64,000 nucleotides of DNA from the NCBI GenBank assembly GCA_016703535.1, contig JADJBV010000001.1:5446001-5510000 (forward strand). The letters are read 5' to 3'. Positions 55,604-63,296 of the stretch are shown here, in pieces (position 1 is the first letter of the stretch; each line of letters begins with the position of its first letter). Both the position numbers and the translations under genes were made by a program. Origin of the DNA: Deltaproteobacteria bacterium. Its GTDB lineage: Bacteria; Myxococcota; Kuafuiibacteriia; Kuafuiibacteriales; Kuafuiibacteriaceae. The notes beneath the pieces were generated by a model that worked only from the letters and a program-made list of their open reading frames with translations, did no database searches and was not told where the DNA came from.

Positions 55604-56341
55604 TCACCCCGCTTGGGCAAAAGCCGCCCGAGCTTGGGGCGTGAGCGGGAGGATGGGTGACTTCTTTCCCCATTGGGTCATGGTCTGCCAGAAGATCCGG
55701 GGCACCGGGCGCTCGAAGATCCCTTGGGCGAAGGCGTAGTCGGTGTTCGCTTGTTCGGTCTCCAGGTGGGCCGAGGCCTCGAGCAAACGCAGCCGGTTCA
55801 GCTCGGCGACCCGGGTGTCTTCGTCGGGAGCATATCGGCGGCTGATCGCCTCGCAGTACTTGAGGTGGCGCTCTTCGTCGGCGATCACCTCCCGGAACAC
55901 CTCGGCGGTCCGGGCGTCGTAGCGCGCGAAGATCGGCAGGTAGAGGGCAAACTGCTCGAGGGCCCGCTCCTCGATCACTTGCAGGATCAGGTAGGCGATC
56001 ATCACGCCCCGCTCGTCCTCGATCTTTCGAGAGAAGAAGCCGCCCACTTTGCGATCGATCCGATCGAGGGCCCGCAGCTCGGGGGGCATCGGCCCGGGAT
56101 CCACGCCGGTCCGGGCCACACACTCCCGGAACAACTGCCCGTGCCTCACCTCGTCATCACGGTGGCGTTGGATCATCTTCTGGAGCTTCGGATCGTCGAC
56201 CTTGGACAACACGTCGTCGAATATCTTGGCCTCGCCGTTGTCTTCAGCGTCGGCGATCTGGGCCAACAGGTTGGCCCGGCCCTTCGGCGGACGGAGCATC
56301 TCCTCCATAAAAAGTGGCGTGAGGATCTTCTTCAGGTTCAT
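55604..56341 (-). CDS. Ferritin-like di-iron protein
   Basis: 245 residues, mostly long helices with carboxylate/His signatures of a ferritin-like four-helix bundle: AEDNGEAKIF, RHRDDEVRHGQLF, QVIEERALEQFALY and VIADEERHLKYCEA. Two ExxH motifs (EVRH, EERH) and partner Glu residues can bind two irons. Relatives include rubrerythrin-like proteins and the MiaE-type hydroxylases, so either an oxidase/peroxidase or a hydroxylase is possible. The ATG at 56341 has AAAGGAG at good distance. It lies downstream of a TetR gene and next to a dyad (56379-56401), which suggests control by that TetR. Confidence 0.82.
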   Translation of the reverse strand: MNLKKILTPLFMEEMLRPPKGRANLLAQIADAEDNGEAKIFDDVLSKVDDPKLQKMIQRHRDDEVRHGQLFRECVARTGVDPGPMPPELRALDRIDRKVGGFFSRKIEDERGVMIAYLILQVIEERALEQFALYLPIFARYDARTAEVFREVIADEERHLKYCEAISRRYAPDEDTRVAELNRLRLLEASAHLETEQANTDYAFAQGIFERPVPRIFWQTMTQWGKKSPILPLTPQARAAFAQAG

Positions 56342-56378
56342 CGGGACTCCTTTGCGGGGACGGGCCATTCTGAACGAA

Positions 56379-56401
56379 TGACCATTATGGTTTTTTGGTC
56401 A
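56379..56401. promoter_or_regulatory. Candidate operator upstream of the ferritin-like gene
   Basis: TGACCA (56379-56384) and TGGTCA (56396-56401) form a 6-bp dyad around an 11-base AT-rich centre, 38 bases before the ferritin-like start. The size and 6-11-6 spacing equal those of the dyad in front of the TetR gene (57045-57067), although the sequences differ in half the bases. Confidence 0.5.
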
Positions 56402-56457
56402 ACCGCGCTCGCAGGACAAACGGGGGCTCTCATCGATTCATTCCTGGGGACGCGCGG

Positions 56458-57045
56458 TTAAGGACGGACCAAAACGCCGTCGAGGATCAGCTTAAAAGCC
56501 GCGATTCGGCGCCGGTCCAGCCGGGCCTGTCGATCGGGCCCGGGGCGGTCGTGGAGGGTGAAATAGGCCAACTGGAGATCGAGCAAAAGTTCACCCGTGG
56601 CCTCGACGTCGAGGTCGGGGCGGAACCGGCCCTGCTGAATGCCCAGGCGCAAGATGTTGTCGACGTTGTGGCGACCCAGGGCCACCAGCGCGTCGAGCCG
56701 ATCGGACCACTCGGGCATCAGCTTGTAGGCCTCGCCGAAGAGCAGCTGCTTCAGGAGCGGGCGATCGTTGAGGTAGGCCTCACCTTGCAGCGATGCTTGG
56801 GCCAGGAGTTGTTCGGCCGGGACCCGAGGGTCGACGATCTTCTGGACCTCGGCGATCCAGGCGACCACCTCTCGGTGCAGCACTTGGTAGAAGAGGTCCT
56901 GCTTGGACTCGGCGGCGAGATAAACCGTGCCTTTGCCGACGCCGGCCCACTCGGCGATGGTGTCGATGGAAGCCTTCTTGAAGCCGAACCGGGCAAAGGC
57001 CTTGGTGGCCTCCACCAGGATACACTCGCGCTTCACGGCCTCCAT
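56458..57045 (-). CDS. TetR-family transcriptional repressor
   Basis: 195 residues. The N-terminal DNA-binding domain is standard (ILVEATKAFARFGFKKASIDTIAEWAGVGKGTVYLAAESKQDLFYQVL, HTH at ~28-48). The C-terminal ligand domain is divergent, with the TetR_C-like pattern ...LQLAYFTLHDRPGPDRQ. It probably represses itself and the downstream ferritin-like/DoxX genes: a promoter overlaps a dyad at its start. The first codon ATG at 57045 lies within that dyad, so the mRNA would be almost leaderless; a GTG at 57036 is an alternative. Confidence 0.9.
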   Translation of the reverse strand: MEAVKRECILVEATKAFARFGFKKASIDTIAEWAGVGKGTVYLAAESKQDLFYQVLHREVVAWIAEVQKIVDPRVPAEQLLAQASLQGEAYLNDRPLLKQLLFGEAYKLMPEWSDRLDALVALGRHNVDNILRLGIQQGRFRPDLDVEATGELLLDLQLAYFTLHDRPGPDRQARLDRRRIAAFKLILDGVLVRP

Positions 57046-57085
57046 GACTACTTTTCGAATATAGTCAGTGACCCCGGCCCGTCAA
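57045..57085 (-). promoter_or_regulatory. Promoter with embedded operator for the TetR gene
   Basis: On the minus strand, TTGACG (57085-57080), a 16-base spacer, and TATATT (57063-57058) make a good sigma-70 promoter. A dyad TGACTA (57045-57050) / TAGTCA (57062-57067) with an 11-base centre covers the -10 and the predicted start site, a classical autorepression layout. The -35 overlaps the 3' end of the upstream gene. Confidence 0.7.
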
Positions 57086-57615
57086 GAGGCGAGGAGACGC
57101 TGGAGGACCTGGTCCGCGTCTGCGACCGATAGGGGAGTATTCCCCGATCCTGGCCAGGCCTCGGACGCTCTTACACACGCAACGGCTTCGTTGGCGGTAT
57201 ACACGCGTTCGAACGCGGGTTTGAGGTCCTGCACCTCATCGCTCGTGCCCTGCAGGAGCCACATGAGCCAAGCTTCGATATTGCGGGTGGGAACGACCAC
57301 TCCGATGCGCTCAGTCTGGTCGACGGGGTGGGCCCCTTCGAGCGCGGCGGCCAACTGTTGCCGGCGGCCGTTTGGCCCCACGTCGTCGCTGTCGACCACA
57401 ACCAACAGCCCGACCCGCTCGTCCCGCCGTTTAGTTCGACGCCAGGCGACGGCTTCCGCATACTGCGCGCGAATCCACTGCTCGGCCGAGCCCTGGCCAC
57501 GAGGTGCAGCCATAATGCCATGGGGCCGTAAGTCGAAGCCGAGCCGAGGCAAGAGCCGATTGAGGAAGACTCTCGTCCTTGCGTCCTCACAGAGAACCTT
57601 CAGGCGAATGGTCAC
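57082..57615 (-). CDS. TOPRIM-like protein paired with an AAA ATPase
   Basis: 177 residues. The pattern fits a TOPRIM-type nuclease: an acidic residue after the first strand (RLKVLCEDARTRVFL, Glu10) and a DxD at the end of a hydrophobic strand (LLVVVDSDD, Asp75/Asp77). The segment VVPTRNIEAWLMWLL is typical of the small partners of AAA ATPases in defence loci (DUF4276/RloB-like), the family placement being inferred. It overlaps the ATPase stop/start by 4 bp, so they form one unit. Likely the effector of an anti-phage or abortive-infection pair. Confidence 0.7.
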   Translation of the reverse strand: MTIRLKVLCEDARTRVFLNRLLPRLGFDLRPHGIMAAPRGQGSAEQWIRAQYAEAVAWRRTKRRDERVGLLVVVDSDDVGPNGRRQQLAAALEGAHPVDQTERIGVVVPTRNIEAWLMWLLQGTSDEVQDLKPAFERVYTANEAVACVRASEAWPGSGNTPLSVADADQVLQRLLAS

Positions 57616-58703
57616 TGCGGGCCCTCCAACGCCGCCTGGCTGGCTTTCTGCCCGGCGTTGAGGTCGACCTCCAGCGGCTCAATTCGGGTGGGCCCATTCG
57701 TTCGTCGCAGGAGGAGCGTCTGGTTGGACGCAAGATGGTCCACCGCATGGTCGTTGTGGGTCGCAACGATGAGCTGGTGCCCCGCGAAGGCCCACTCCTC
57801 TGCGGCCGCGAGCCAGGGTCGAATCTCTCGAACGGCCAGGAAGTTGTCGGGCTCGTCGATCATGATCATCGGAGCGTCCGAAGCCCGAATCAGCGCATAG
57901 AGTGCCGTGAGTGCCCGCTGCCCGTCCGACAGCTGGTGGTAGCTGAGCTCGTAGGCTCCCCCATCGTCCGGTGCGCCGAACGCGAGCTTCAGGGATCGTT
58001 GTCCATCGTCCCCGACCGGCGTGCGAAAGGCCTTTAGCCCGGGAATGGATGGACGGAGGTCCTCGACCACTTCGCCAAGCTTCTCCGGGCGTTCCTGCAG
58101 CAAATGTCGATACCAAGAAGGCAGGTTCGATCCATCGTGGGAGAGCGCAGCGTGCTCCTCGTTGGCTGCACTGCCACCGGCGCTGGGGGCCAGGCCGCCG
58201 ATCCAGATCTTTCGCAGAAACTCGTCGCGGAACCAACGAAGCTCCTCGGTTTCGGGGCGTTCCGTCAGCGAGGACATATACGAGCGTTGGTCCGTGACTG
58301 GAAAGTGCGCCCCCTCCACCCCGCGGTTGTCGTAGAGGTGTGCCTCTCTCCCGTCGAACCGATAGAGGGTCCGGGTGTCTTTGGAGAGCGATTCCTCGTC
58401 GATTCGGACTTTCGGCAACCCGCCGTGGCGAACTTGCAGCCGATAGCGGAAGAGTCCCCCCCTGCCCTCGACATCGAGTTCGAACACCTGGTGAGGCAGG
58501 GTCTGCCACGCGGTACGGGTCTCTGACGGGAACACCTGAGCGACGGGAGTCTCCCAAACAACGACCTCTCGAATGCGGCGAAGCACTCCAGGAAGGCTAC
58601 TTTTGCCCGCCCCATTTGCACCGAGCAACAAGCAGATTCGCTCAGGCTTCCAGTCGAAATTGACAAGGGACGCGAAGTTATCAACGTGCAGCCGGCGCAG
58701 CAT
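57612..58703 (-). CDS. AAA/ABC-type ATPase (OLD/AriA-like)
   Basis: 363 residues. SMC/ABC-type ATPase without long coiled coils: Walker A GANGAGKSS (28-36), signature motif YHQLSDGQRALTALYALI (~255-270), Walker B PMIMIDEPDNF (~280), and the switch His in LIVATHNDHAV. The N-terminus MLRRLHVDNFASLVNFDW is the typical start of OLD/RecF-like ATPases. It is paired with a TOPRIM-like protein by a 4-bp overlap, the architecture of OLD/PARIS-type defence systems. Codon use is unlike the surrounding housekeeping genes on reading. Confidence 0.8.
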   Translation of the reverse strand: MLRRLHVDNFASLVNFDWKPERICLLLGANGAGKSSLPGVLRRIREVVVWETPVAQVFPSETRTAWQTLPHQVFELDVEGRGGLFRYRLQVRHGGLPKVRIDEESLSKDTRTLYRFDGREAHLYDNRGVEGAHFPVTDQRSYMSSLTERPETEELRWFRDEFLRKIWIGGLAPSAGGSAANEEHAALSHDGSNLPSWYRHLLQERPEKLGEVVEDLRPSIPGLKAFRTPVGDDGQRSLKLAFGAPDDGGAYELSYHQLSDGQRALTALYALIRASDAPMIMIDEPDNFLAVREIRPWLAAAEEWAFAGHQLIVATHNDHAVDHLASNQTLLLRRTNGPTRIEPLEVDLNAGQKASQAALEGPQ

Positions 58704-58751
58704 GGCGTGGCCTGAGGTTAGGCAATACCGCCGGTTCGAACAAGGGGCCCT

Positions 58752-59892
58752 TCACGTCGGCATGACGCCGGTGTCGATGCCCTTGGTGCCGGCGGCGTTC
58801 TTCAGCAGGTAGGCCTCCATGAAGCCGTCCAGATCGCCGTCCAAGACCGCGTCGAAGTTGCTCATCTCGTGTTCGGTCCGGTGGTCTTTCACCATTCGGT
58901 ACGGGTGGTTGACGTAGGACCGGATCTGGCTGCCGAAGCCGACCTCCGCCTTGTCGCCGGTCAACTTGGCGACCTCTTCCTTCTTCTTGGCCTCGAAGTG
59001 GGCGTAGAGCCGGGCCGCCAACACCTTGCGAGCGGTGGCGCGGTTCTTGTGTTGGCTGCGTTCGCTTTGGCTGAGGAAGGTGATGCCCGTCGGCAAGTGG
59101 GTCAGGCGAATGGCCGACTCGGTCTTGTTGACGTGTTGGCCACCCGCGCCGCCGGACCGGAGCCGATCTTCGCGCACGTCCTTGTCCCAGTCGATGTCCA
59201 CAACCAGCTCGTCGTCGAGCTCAGGAAAGACGCTGACCGCGGCGAACGCGGTCTGCCGACGGGCGTTGGAGTCGAAGGGCGAGATCCGCACCAGGCGGTG
59301 CACCCCTTCTTCGGCCCGCAACCAGCCGTAGGCCCACTCGCCGCGGACGATGATGGTGGCGCTCTTGATGCCCGCTTCTTCGCCGGGTTGAGAGTCGACC
59401 TCTTCCAACTCGAAGCCGGCCCGTTCACACCAGCGGGAGTACATGCGCAACAACATCTTGGCCCAGTCTTGGGCGTCGGTGCCGCCGGCCCCCGAGTGGA
59501 TCTCGAGGATGGCGTTGTTCATGTCGTATTTGCCGGACATCATCCGGCGCAGCTCCATCTTGGCGATGCCGTGGGTGGCGCCGTCCAGGAGCTGCTTGGC
59601 CTCTTCGTCGACCGACTCGTCGCCGGCCTCGAGGCCCAGCTCCACCAAGACCGCCGCGTCGTCGAGGGCCTTCTGCTCCCGCTCGATGTTGTTGACCAAA
59701 GCCTCGAGGGAGCCGCGCTCCTTCTGGAGTTTTTGGGCCTTTTCTTGGTCGTCCCAAAAGCCGGGGACGGCGGAGAGCGACTCTAGCTCTGAGATCCGGG
59801 CTTTTTTCCGCGGAACGTCAAAGATACTCCCGAAGCGCCCCAAGGCGCCCCGAGAGCTGGGTGAGCTCGGTCCGTCGATCGGCCAAAGCCAT
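58752..59892 (-). CDS. prfB: Peptide chain release factor 2, read through a programmed +1 frameshift
   Basis: RF2 releases peptides at UGA and UAA. The gene is in two frames: codons 1-24 (ATG at 59892 down to CTT at 59823-59821), then UGA at 59820-59818; a +1 slip drops base 59820 and continues with GAC at 59819 for 355 codons to 58752. The slip site is CTTTGAC, preceded by CGGGAGTAT as an internal Shine-Dalgarno, the known autoregulatory signal: scarce RF2 leads to slippage and more RF2. The product (379 residues) has GGQ in RSGGAGGQHVNKTESAIR, the PCRF domain, and the RF2-type SPFDSNARRQT loop. Confidence 0.95.
59817..59832 (-). promoter_or_regulatory. prfB: RF2 autoregulatory frameshift site
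   Basis: On the minus strand, CGGGAGTAT then CTT TGA C: Shine-Dalgarno-like GGGAG, a three-base spacer, the slippery Leu codon CTT, and the in-frame stop UGA followed by C. This matches the E. coli element almost base for base. UGA is the stop that RF2 itself reads. Confidence 0.93.
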
Positions 59893-59996
59893 GGGGCGAG
59901 GCAGTAGCAAACTCGAGCCGCCGAAGCCACGAGAAAGCACGACCGGCGCGCCGGCCCCCCTCGCAAGGGCCGGGCGGGTTGTACTAACCTCCGCCC

Positions 59997-60491
59997 ATGT
60001 CCGCCGATTACCAGCACGCGGTCTACGCGGGATCCTTCGATCCGGTGACCTTGGGCCACACCGGGATCATCGAACGGGCCGCCCGGCTCTACCGCCACGT
60101 GACGGTGGCGATCGGCGTGAACCCCGGGAAAAAGGGGATCTTCAGCACCGCCGAACGGATCGAGATGTTGGAGCAGGCCTTGGTCGGCTTGCCCAACGTG
60201 ACGGTGTCGGCCTTCGAGGGCTTGTTGATCGAATATTGCCGCAGCCAAGGTGCGGGCGTGATCGTGCGAGGGCTCCGCCTACTGACGGACTTCGAGTACG
60301 AGTTTCAGCTGGGCTTGGCCAACCGCGATCTGGCGCCCGAGCTGGAGACGGTCTTCATGATGACCAAGGCCGAACACGTCTACGTCTCGAGCTCTTTGGT
60401 GAAGCAGATCGCCGAAAACGGCGGCGACTTCACCCGCTACGTCCCGCTCAGTGTGGTGAAAGCCCTCCGGGGGCGTTACCAGAAATCCTGA
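59997..60491 (+). CDS. coaD: Phosphopantetheine adenylyltransferase
   Basis: 164 residues. Penultimate step of coenzyme A synthesis: ATP + 4'-phosphopantetheine to dephospho-CoA. Nucleotidyltransferase-fold motifs: YAGSFDPVTLGHTGII (the GxH-type T/HxGH site), IVRGLRLLTDFEYEFQLGLANR, and the ISSTxxR-like YVSSSLVKQIAENGGD. Length equals the family norm (~160). Divergent from prfB across about 100 bases. Confidence 0.95.
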   Translation: MSADYQHAVYAGSFDPVTLGHTGIIERAARLYRHVTVAIGVNPGKKGIFSTAERIEMLEQALVGLPNVTVSAFEGLLIEYCRSQGAGVIVRGLRLLTDFEYEFQLGLANRDLAPELETVFMMTKAEHVYVSSSLVKQIAENGGDFTRYVPLSVVKALRGRYQKS

Positions 60492-60516
60492 GCCCCGTGT
60501 TACGATCCTCCTCGTT

Positions 60517-61968
60517 ATGGAGGACTCCACAGCCCTCCGCGCCCTGCCGGCAGTCCACACCCTGCTCGGCAGCCCCGCGATCCAGCCGCTCCTCGAGCGG
60601 TACGGCCGGGCCGTCGTCACCGATGCGGTCCGTGACGCCCTCCAAAGAGCCCGGGCGCTGATCCGGGCCGGCGTCCCCGCCACCGTCGGCCCGAACGAGC
60701 TCATGGCGGCCTTGGCGGTGCGCACCGCGCCGTCCCTTCGCCGGGTGATCAACGGGACCGGCGTCATCCTCCACACCAACCTGGGTCGGGCGCCCCTGGC
60801 CCCGGCGGCCCAAGCGGCGGTGCTGGAGATCGCAGGCGGCTACTCCAACCTGGAGCTCGATCTCGCGGCGGGCGCGAGGGGCGAACGCCACGCCCACGTC
60901 GGCCCGTTGTTGTCGACCTTGACCGGCGCCGAGGCTGGCTTGGCGCTCAACAACTGCGCGGGTGCGGTGTTGTTGATGTTGGCGGCGTTGTGTCGCGGCC
61001 GAGAGGTGATCGTCGCTCGCGGTGAGCTGGTGGAGATCGGCGGGGGCTTTCGGGTCCCGGAGATCATGAGCGAGTCGGGCGCCACCTTGATCGAGGTCGG
61101 GACCACCAACAAGGTCTACGCCCACGACTACGAGCGGGTTTTGAGCCCGAATACCGGCGCGATCTTGGTGGTGCACCGCTCCAACTTCGCGCTGCTCGGC
61201 TTTACGCATCAGCCTGCTCTGCGGGAGTTGGCGGCCGTGGCGCACAAGGCGGGCGTGCCGTTGTTGGTCGATCTGGGTTCGGGCTTGTTGGCCGACGCCA
61301 AAGATCTCGGCGCCGCGGCGCTCCAGGTGCAAGACGAACCGCGCCCTCGCCGAGCGATCGAAGAGGGCGCTGATTTGGTCGCGTTTTCGGGCGACAAGTT
61401 GTTGGGGGGTCCGCAAGCGGGCTTGCTGATCGGGCGCCAGGCGTTGATCGAGCGGGTGAAGCGGCACCCTCTGGCCCGGGCGCTCCGGGCCGACAAGTTG
61501 ACCTTGGCCGCTTTGGTTCGGACGCTGGAGCTCTACCGAGACGGACAGGCGCAGCAGATCCCGGCGCTCCGGATGATGGCCACGCCGATCGAGGTGTTGC
61601 GGGCCAAGGCGCTGCGGCTGGCGGCGGAGCTCCGGTCCCGGCTCCCCCAACTTCCGGTCACGGTCGCCGACGGCACCTCGGTGCCCGGCGGGGGTTCGTT
61701 GCCGCTGGTCGAGTTGCCCTCGGCCTTGTTGCTGCTCGGCGAGGCGGGGGCGCCGGGCCGACAACTCGCAAAAGCCCTTAGAGAAGCCCCGCGGCCGGTG
61801 ATCACCCGCACCCACCTGGACCGAGTCGCCGTCGACGTCCGTACAGTAGAGGAGGAGGATCCCCTGGTCGAGATGGTGGAGAATGCCGCGGAGCGCCTGA
61901 GGGTTGAGCCGAGTACGGGCATGAGCGTCCCAGAGGCCCTGGGTGCGGTGTCGGAGGAGGAACTGTGA
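60517..61968 (+). CDS. selA: L-seryl-tRNA(Sec) selenium transferase
   Basis: 483 residues. A PLP enzyme that converts Ser-tRNA(Sec) to Sec-tRNA(Sec) with selenophosphate. Motifs: GTGVILHTNLGRAPL, GYSNLELDLAAGARGERH, AEAGLALNNCAGAVLLML, GTTNKVYAHDYE, LLVDLGSGLL, and the PLP lysine (Lys294) in AFSGDKLLGGPQAGLLIG. Its presence implies that the organism makes selenoproteins; selB, selC and selD are not in the window. A 4-bp overlap (GTGA) couples it to the HNH gene. Confidence 0.95.
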   Translation: MEDSTALRALPAVHTLLGSPAIQPLLERYGRAVVTDAVRDALQRARALIRAGVPATVGPNELMAALAVRTAPSLRRVINGTGVILHTNLGRAPLAPAAQAAVLEIAGGYSNLELDLAAGARGERHAHVGPLLSTLTGAEAGLALNNCAGAVLLMLAALCRGREVIVARGELVEIGGGFRVPEIMSESGATLIEVGTTNKVYAHDYERVLSPNTGAILVVHRSNFALLGFTHQPALRELAAVAHKAGVPLLVDLGSGLLADAKDLGAAALQVQDEPRPRRAIEEGADLVAFSGDKLLGGPQAGLLIGRQALIERVKRHPLARALRADKLTLAALVRTLELYRDGQAQQIPALRMMATPIEVLRAKALRLAAELRSRLPQLPVTVADGTSVPGGGSLPLVELPSALLLLGEAGAPGRQLAKALREAPRPVITRTHLDRVAVDVRTVEEEDPLVEMVENAAERLRVEPSTGMSVPEALGAVSEEEL

Positions 61969-62573
61969 CCGTCCTGGATAGCAGCGTGTTGGTGCTCAAT
62001 CGAGTCTACCAGCCGATCAACATCACCACGGTTCGGCGCGCCTTCGTGTTGCTCTACCAGGGCACCGCCAAGGCCATCGACAAGGAGTTCCGCACCTTCG
62101 ACTTTGAGTCGTGGGCGGCGCTCTCCGCGGAGATCAACGATCCCGACGTGGTGCACACGGTCCAATCGGTCATCCGGGTGCCCCGGGTGATCATGCTGCA
62201 GGTCTACGATCGCTTGCCGCGGCTCCACGTCCGCTTCTCCCGACAGAACATCTACCTGCGGGACAAGTGCACCTGCCAATACTGCAACAAGCGCTTGCCG
62301 CGCAGCGAACTCAACCTGGACCACGTCATCCCCCGGTCCCGCGGTGGCCGCACCACTTGGGAGAACGTGGTCTGCAGTTGCATCCCGTGCAACTTGTCCA
62401 AAGGCGGTCGGACCCCGCTGGAGGCGGGCATGCGCCTCAAGAAGAAGCCCACTCGGCCCCGCTGGTCTCCCTTCGAAAAGGGCGGCGACGCCGATCGGAC
62501 CTACGCCGACTGGCGCCCCTTCCTCAACTTGGTCGACGCGTCCTACTGGAACACTGAGCTGGACGAGGACTGA
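61965..62573 (+). CDS. HNH endonuclease-domain protein
   Basis: 202 residues from a GTG that overlaps selA by 4 bp. The C-terminal half has a treble-clef HNH site with zinc knuckles: CQYCNKRLPRSELNLDHVIPRSRGG, TTWENVV, CIPCNLSKGG. The N-terminal half (LNRVYQPINITTVRRAFVLLYQGTAKAID) is typical of a conserved family of HNH proteins found in chromosomes of Bacteroidetes, delta-proteobacteria and others, often not in phages; its biological role is unclear. Probably a DNA-acting housekeeping or repair function rather than a toxin. Confidence 0.85.
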   Translation: MTVLDSSVLVLNRVYQPINITTVRRAFVLLYQGTAKAIDKEFRTFDFESWAALSAEINDPDVVHTVQSVIRVPRVIMLQVYDRLPRLHVRFSRQNIYLRDKCTCQYCNKRLPRSELNLDHVIPRSRGGRTTWENVVCSCIPCNLSKGGRTPLEAGMRLKKKPTRPRWSPFEKGGDADRTYADWRPFLNLVDASYWNTELDED

Positions 62574-62595
62574 CCAGTCCGCGATAGGTGCCATC

Positions 62596-62979
62596 GTGAG
62601 CAAAAAGCCAACCCCCGCCGAAGGTGTCGAAGCGCCGGCCCTCCCCGCCGATGACCAGGCGGTCACCACCCCGCCGGCCAAGTCCCAGACCCCGGTGCCG
62701 GTGCTCAAGGACGATCGGGAGTACGACGGCTCGACCCTGAAGCAGCTCCGGGAGGGCCTGGGGCTGTCGATCCGGGACATGGCCGACAAGACCAAGATCA
62801 CCGCCCCCATCCTGGCCGCCCTAGAAGAGGAGCGGTTTAGCGACGTGCCGGCGGCCCGGGTCTACGTCCGAGGTTTCGTCCGTTGCCTGGCCCGGGAGCT
62901 GAACGTGGACATGGACCAGGTGGCAAAGACCTACGTGCCCAGGTGGGAGAGGTGGGTCGCCACCCAACAGGCCTCCTGA
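62596..62979 (+). CDS. RodZ-type helix-turn-helix protein without a membrane segment
   Basis: 127 residues from the GTG at 62596. After a Pro-rich N-terminus there is a Xre-family HTH_25 domain (LKQLREGLGLSIRDMADKTKITAPILAALEEERFSDVPAARVYVRGFVRCLARELNVD), the fold of the RodZ cytoplasmic domain. Unlike RodZ, it ends right after the domain (WVATQQAS) with no membrane helix. It could be a truncated RodZ or a small regulator. It follows the HNH gene by 22 bases. Confidence 0.82.
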   Translation: MSKKPTPAEGVEAPALPADDQAVTTPPAKSQTPVPVLKDDREYDGSTLKQLREGLGLSIRDMADKTKITAPILAALEEERFSDVPAARVYVRGFVRCLARELNVDMDQVAKTYVPRWERWVATQQAS

Positions 62980-62995
62980 ACCTGGGGCCGGGGAG

Positions 62996-63023
62996 TTGAC
63001 GGCAAGTTGGCCCCGGTGAAAAT
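62996..63023 (+). promoter_or_regulatory. Candidate promoter before the small conserved gene
   Basis: TTGACG (62996-63001), a 16-base spacer, and GAAAAT (63018-63023). Predicted start near 63030, which would make the GTG mRNA leaderless. Moderate match; offered as a candidate. Confidence 0.35.
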
Positions 63024-63029
63024 GGCGCC

Positions 63030-63296
63030 GTGGCCTTGATCGACACGCCTGAGGCCGCGATGCGCCTCGCCCGCGCCATCGCCAGCGACATCTCGCTCTA
63101 CAACGAAGAGAAGATCGTCCAAGGGATCCAGCAGGACAACCTCTTCGACGTGCTCAAGGACGAGCTGGATGAGGGCATGAACCTCTATCGCAGCCGCGTC
63201 TCGCCCCAGCTCTTCGAGTCGACCAACTTCTACAACCGCGCGGTGGTGGACGTGATCGTGAAGAGCAAAGGCCACGTGAAGTCCAAGATCTGGTGA
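63030..63296 (+). CDS. Small conserved protein of unknown function
   Basis: 88 residues, all helical in appearance (PEAAMRLARAIASDISLYNEEKIVQGIQQDN, KDELDEGMNLYRSRVSPQLFES). Compositionally similar to small proteins that occur widely in delta-proteobacteria next to pseudouridine synthases. The GTG start is the only reasonable one. No signal peptide. Its stop overlaps the next gene's start (GTGA). Confidence 0.75.
   Translation: MALIDTPEAAMRLARAIASDISLYNEEKIVQGIQQDNLFDVLKDELDEGMNLYRSRVSPQLFESTNFYNRAVVDVIVKSKGHVKSKIW

Noticed and set aside
59818..59820. UGA in prfB as a selenocysteine codon
   Set aside because: selA is nearby, but the context is the conserved RF2 frameshift signal and continuing in frame after the UGA does not give RF2 sequence.
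59893..60248. Extension of prfB as a single frame from 60248
   Set aside because: The upstream residues have no RF2 similarity and overlap coaD; the correct N-terminus is in another frame and joins through the CTTTGAC slip site.
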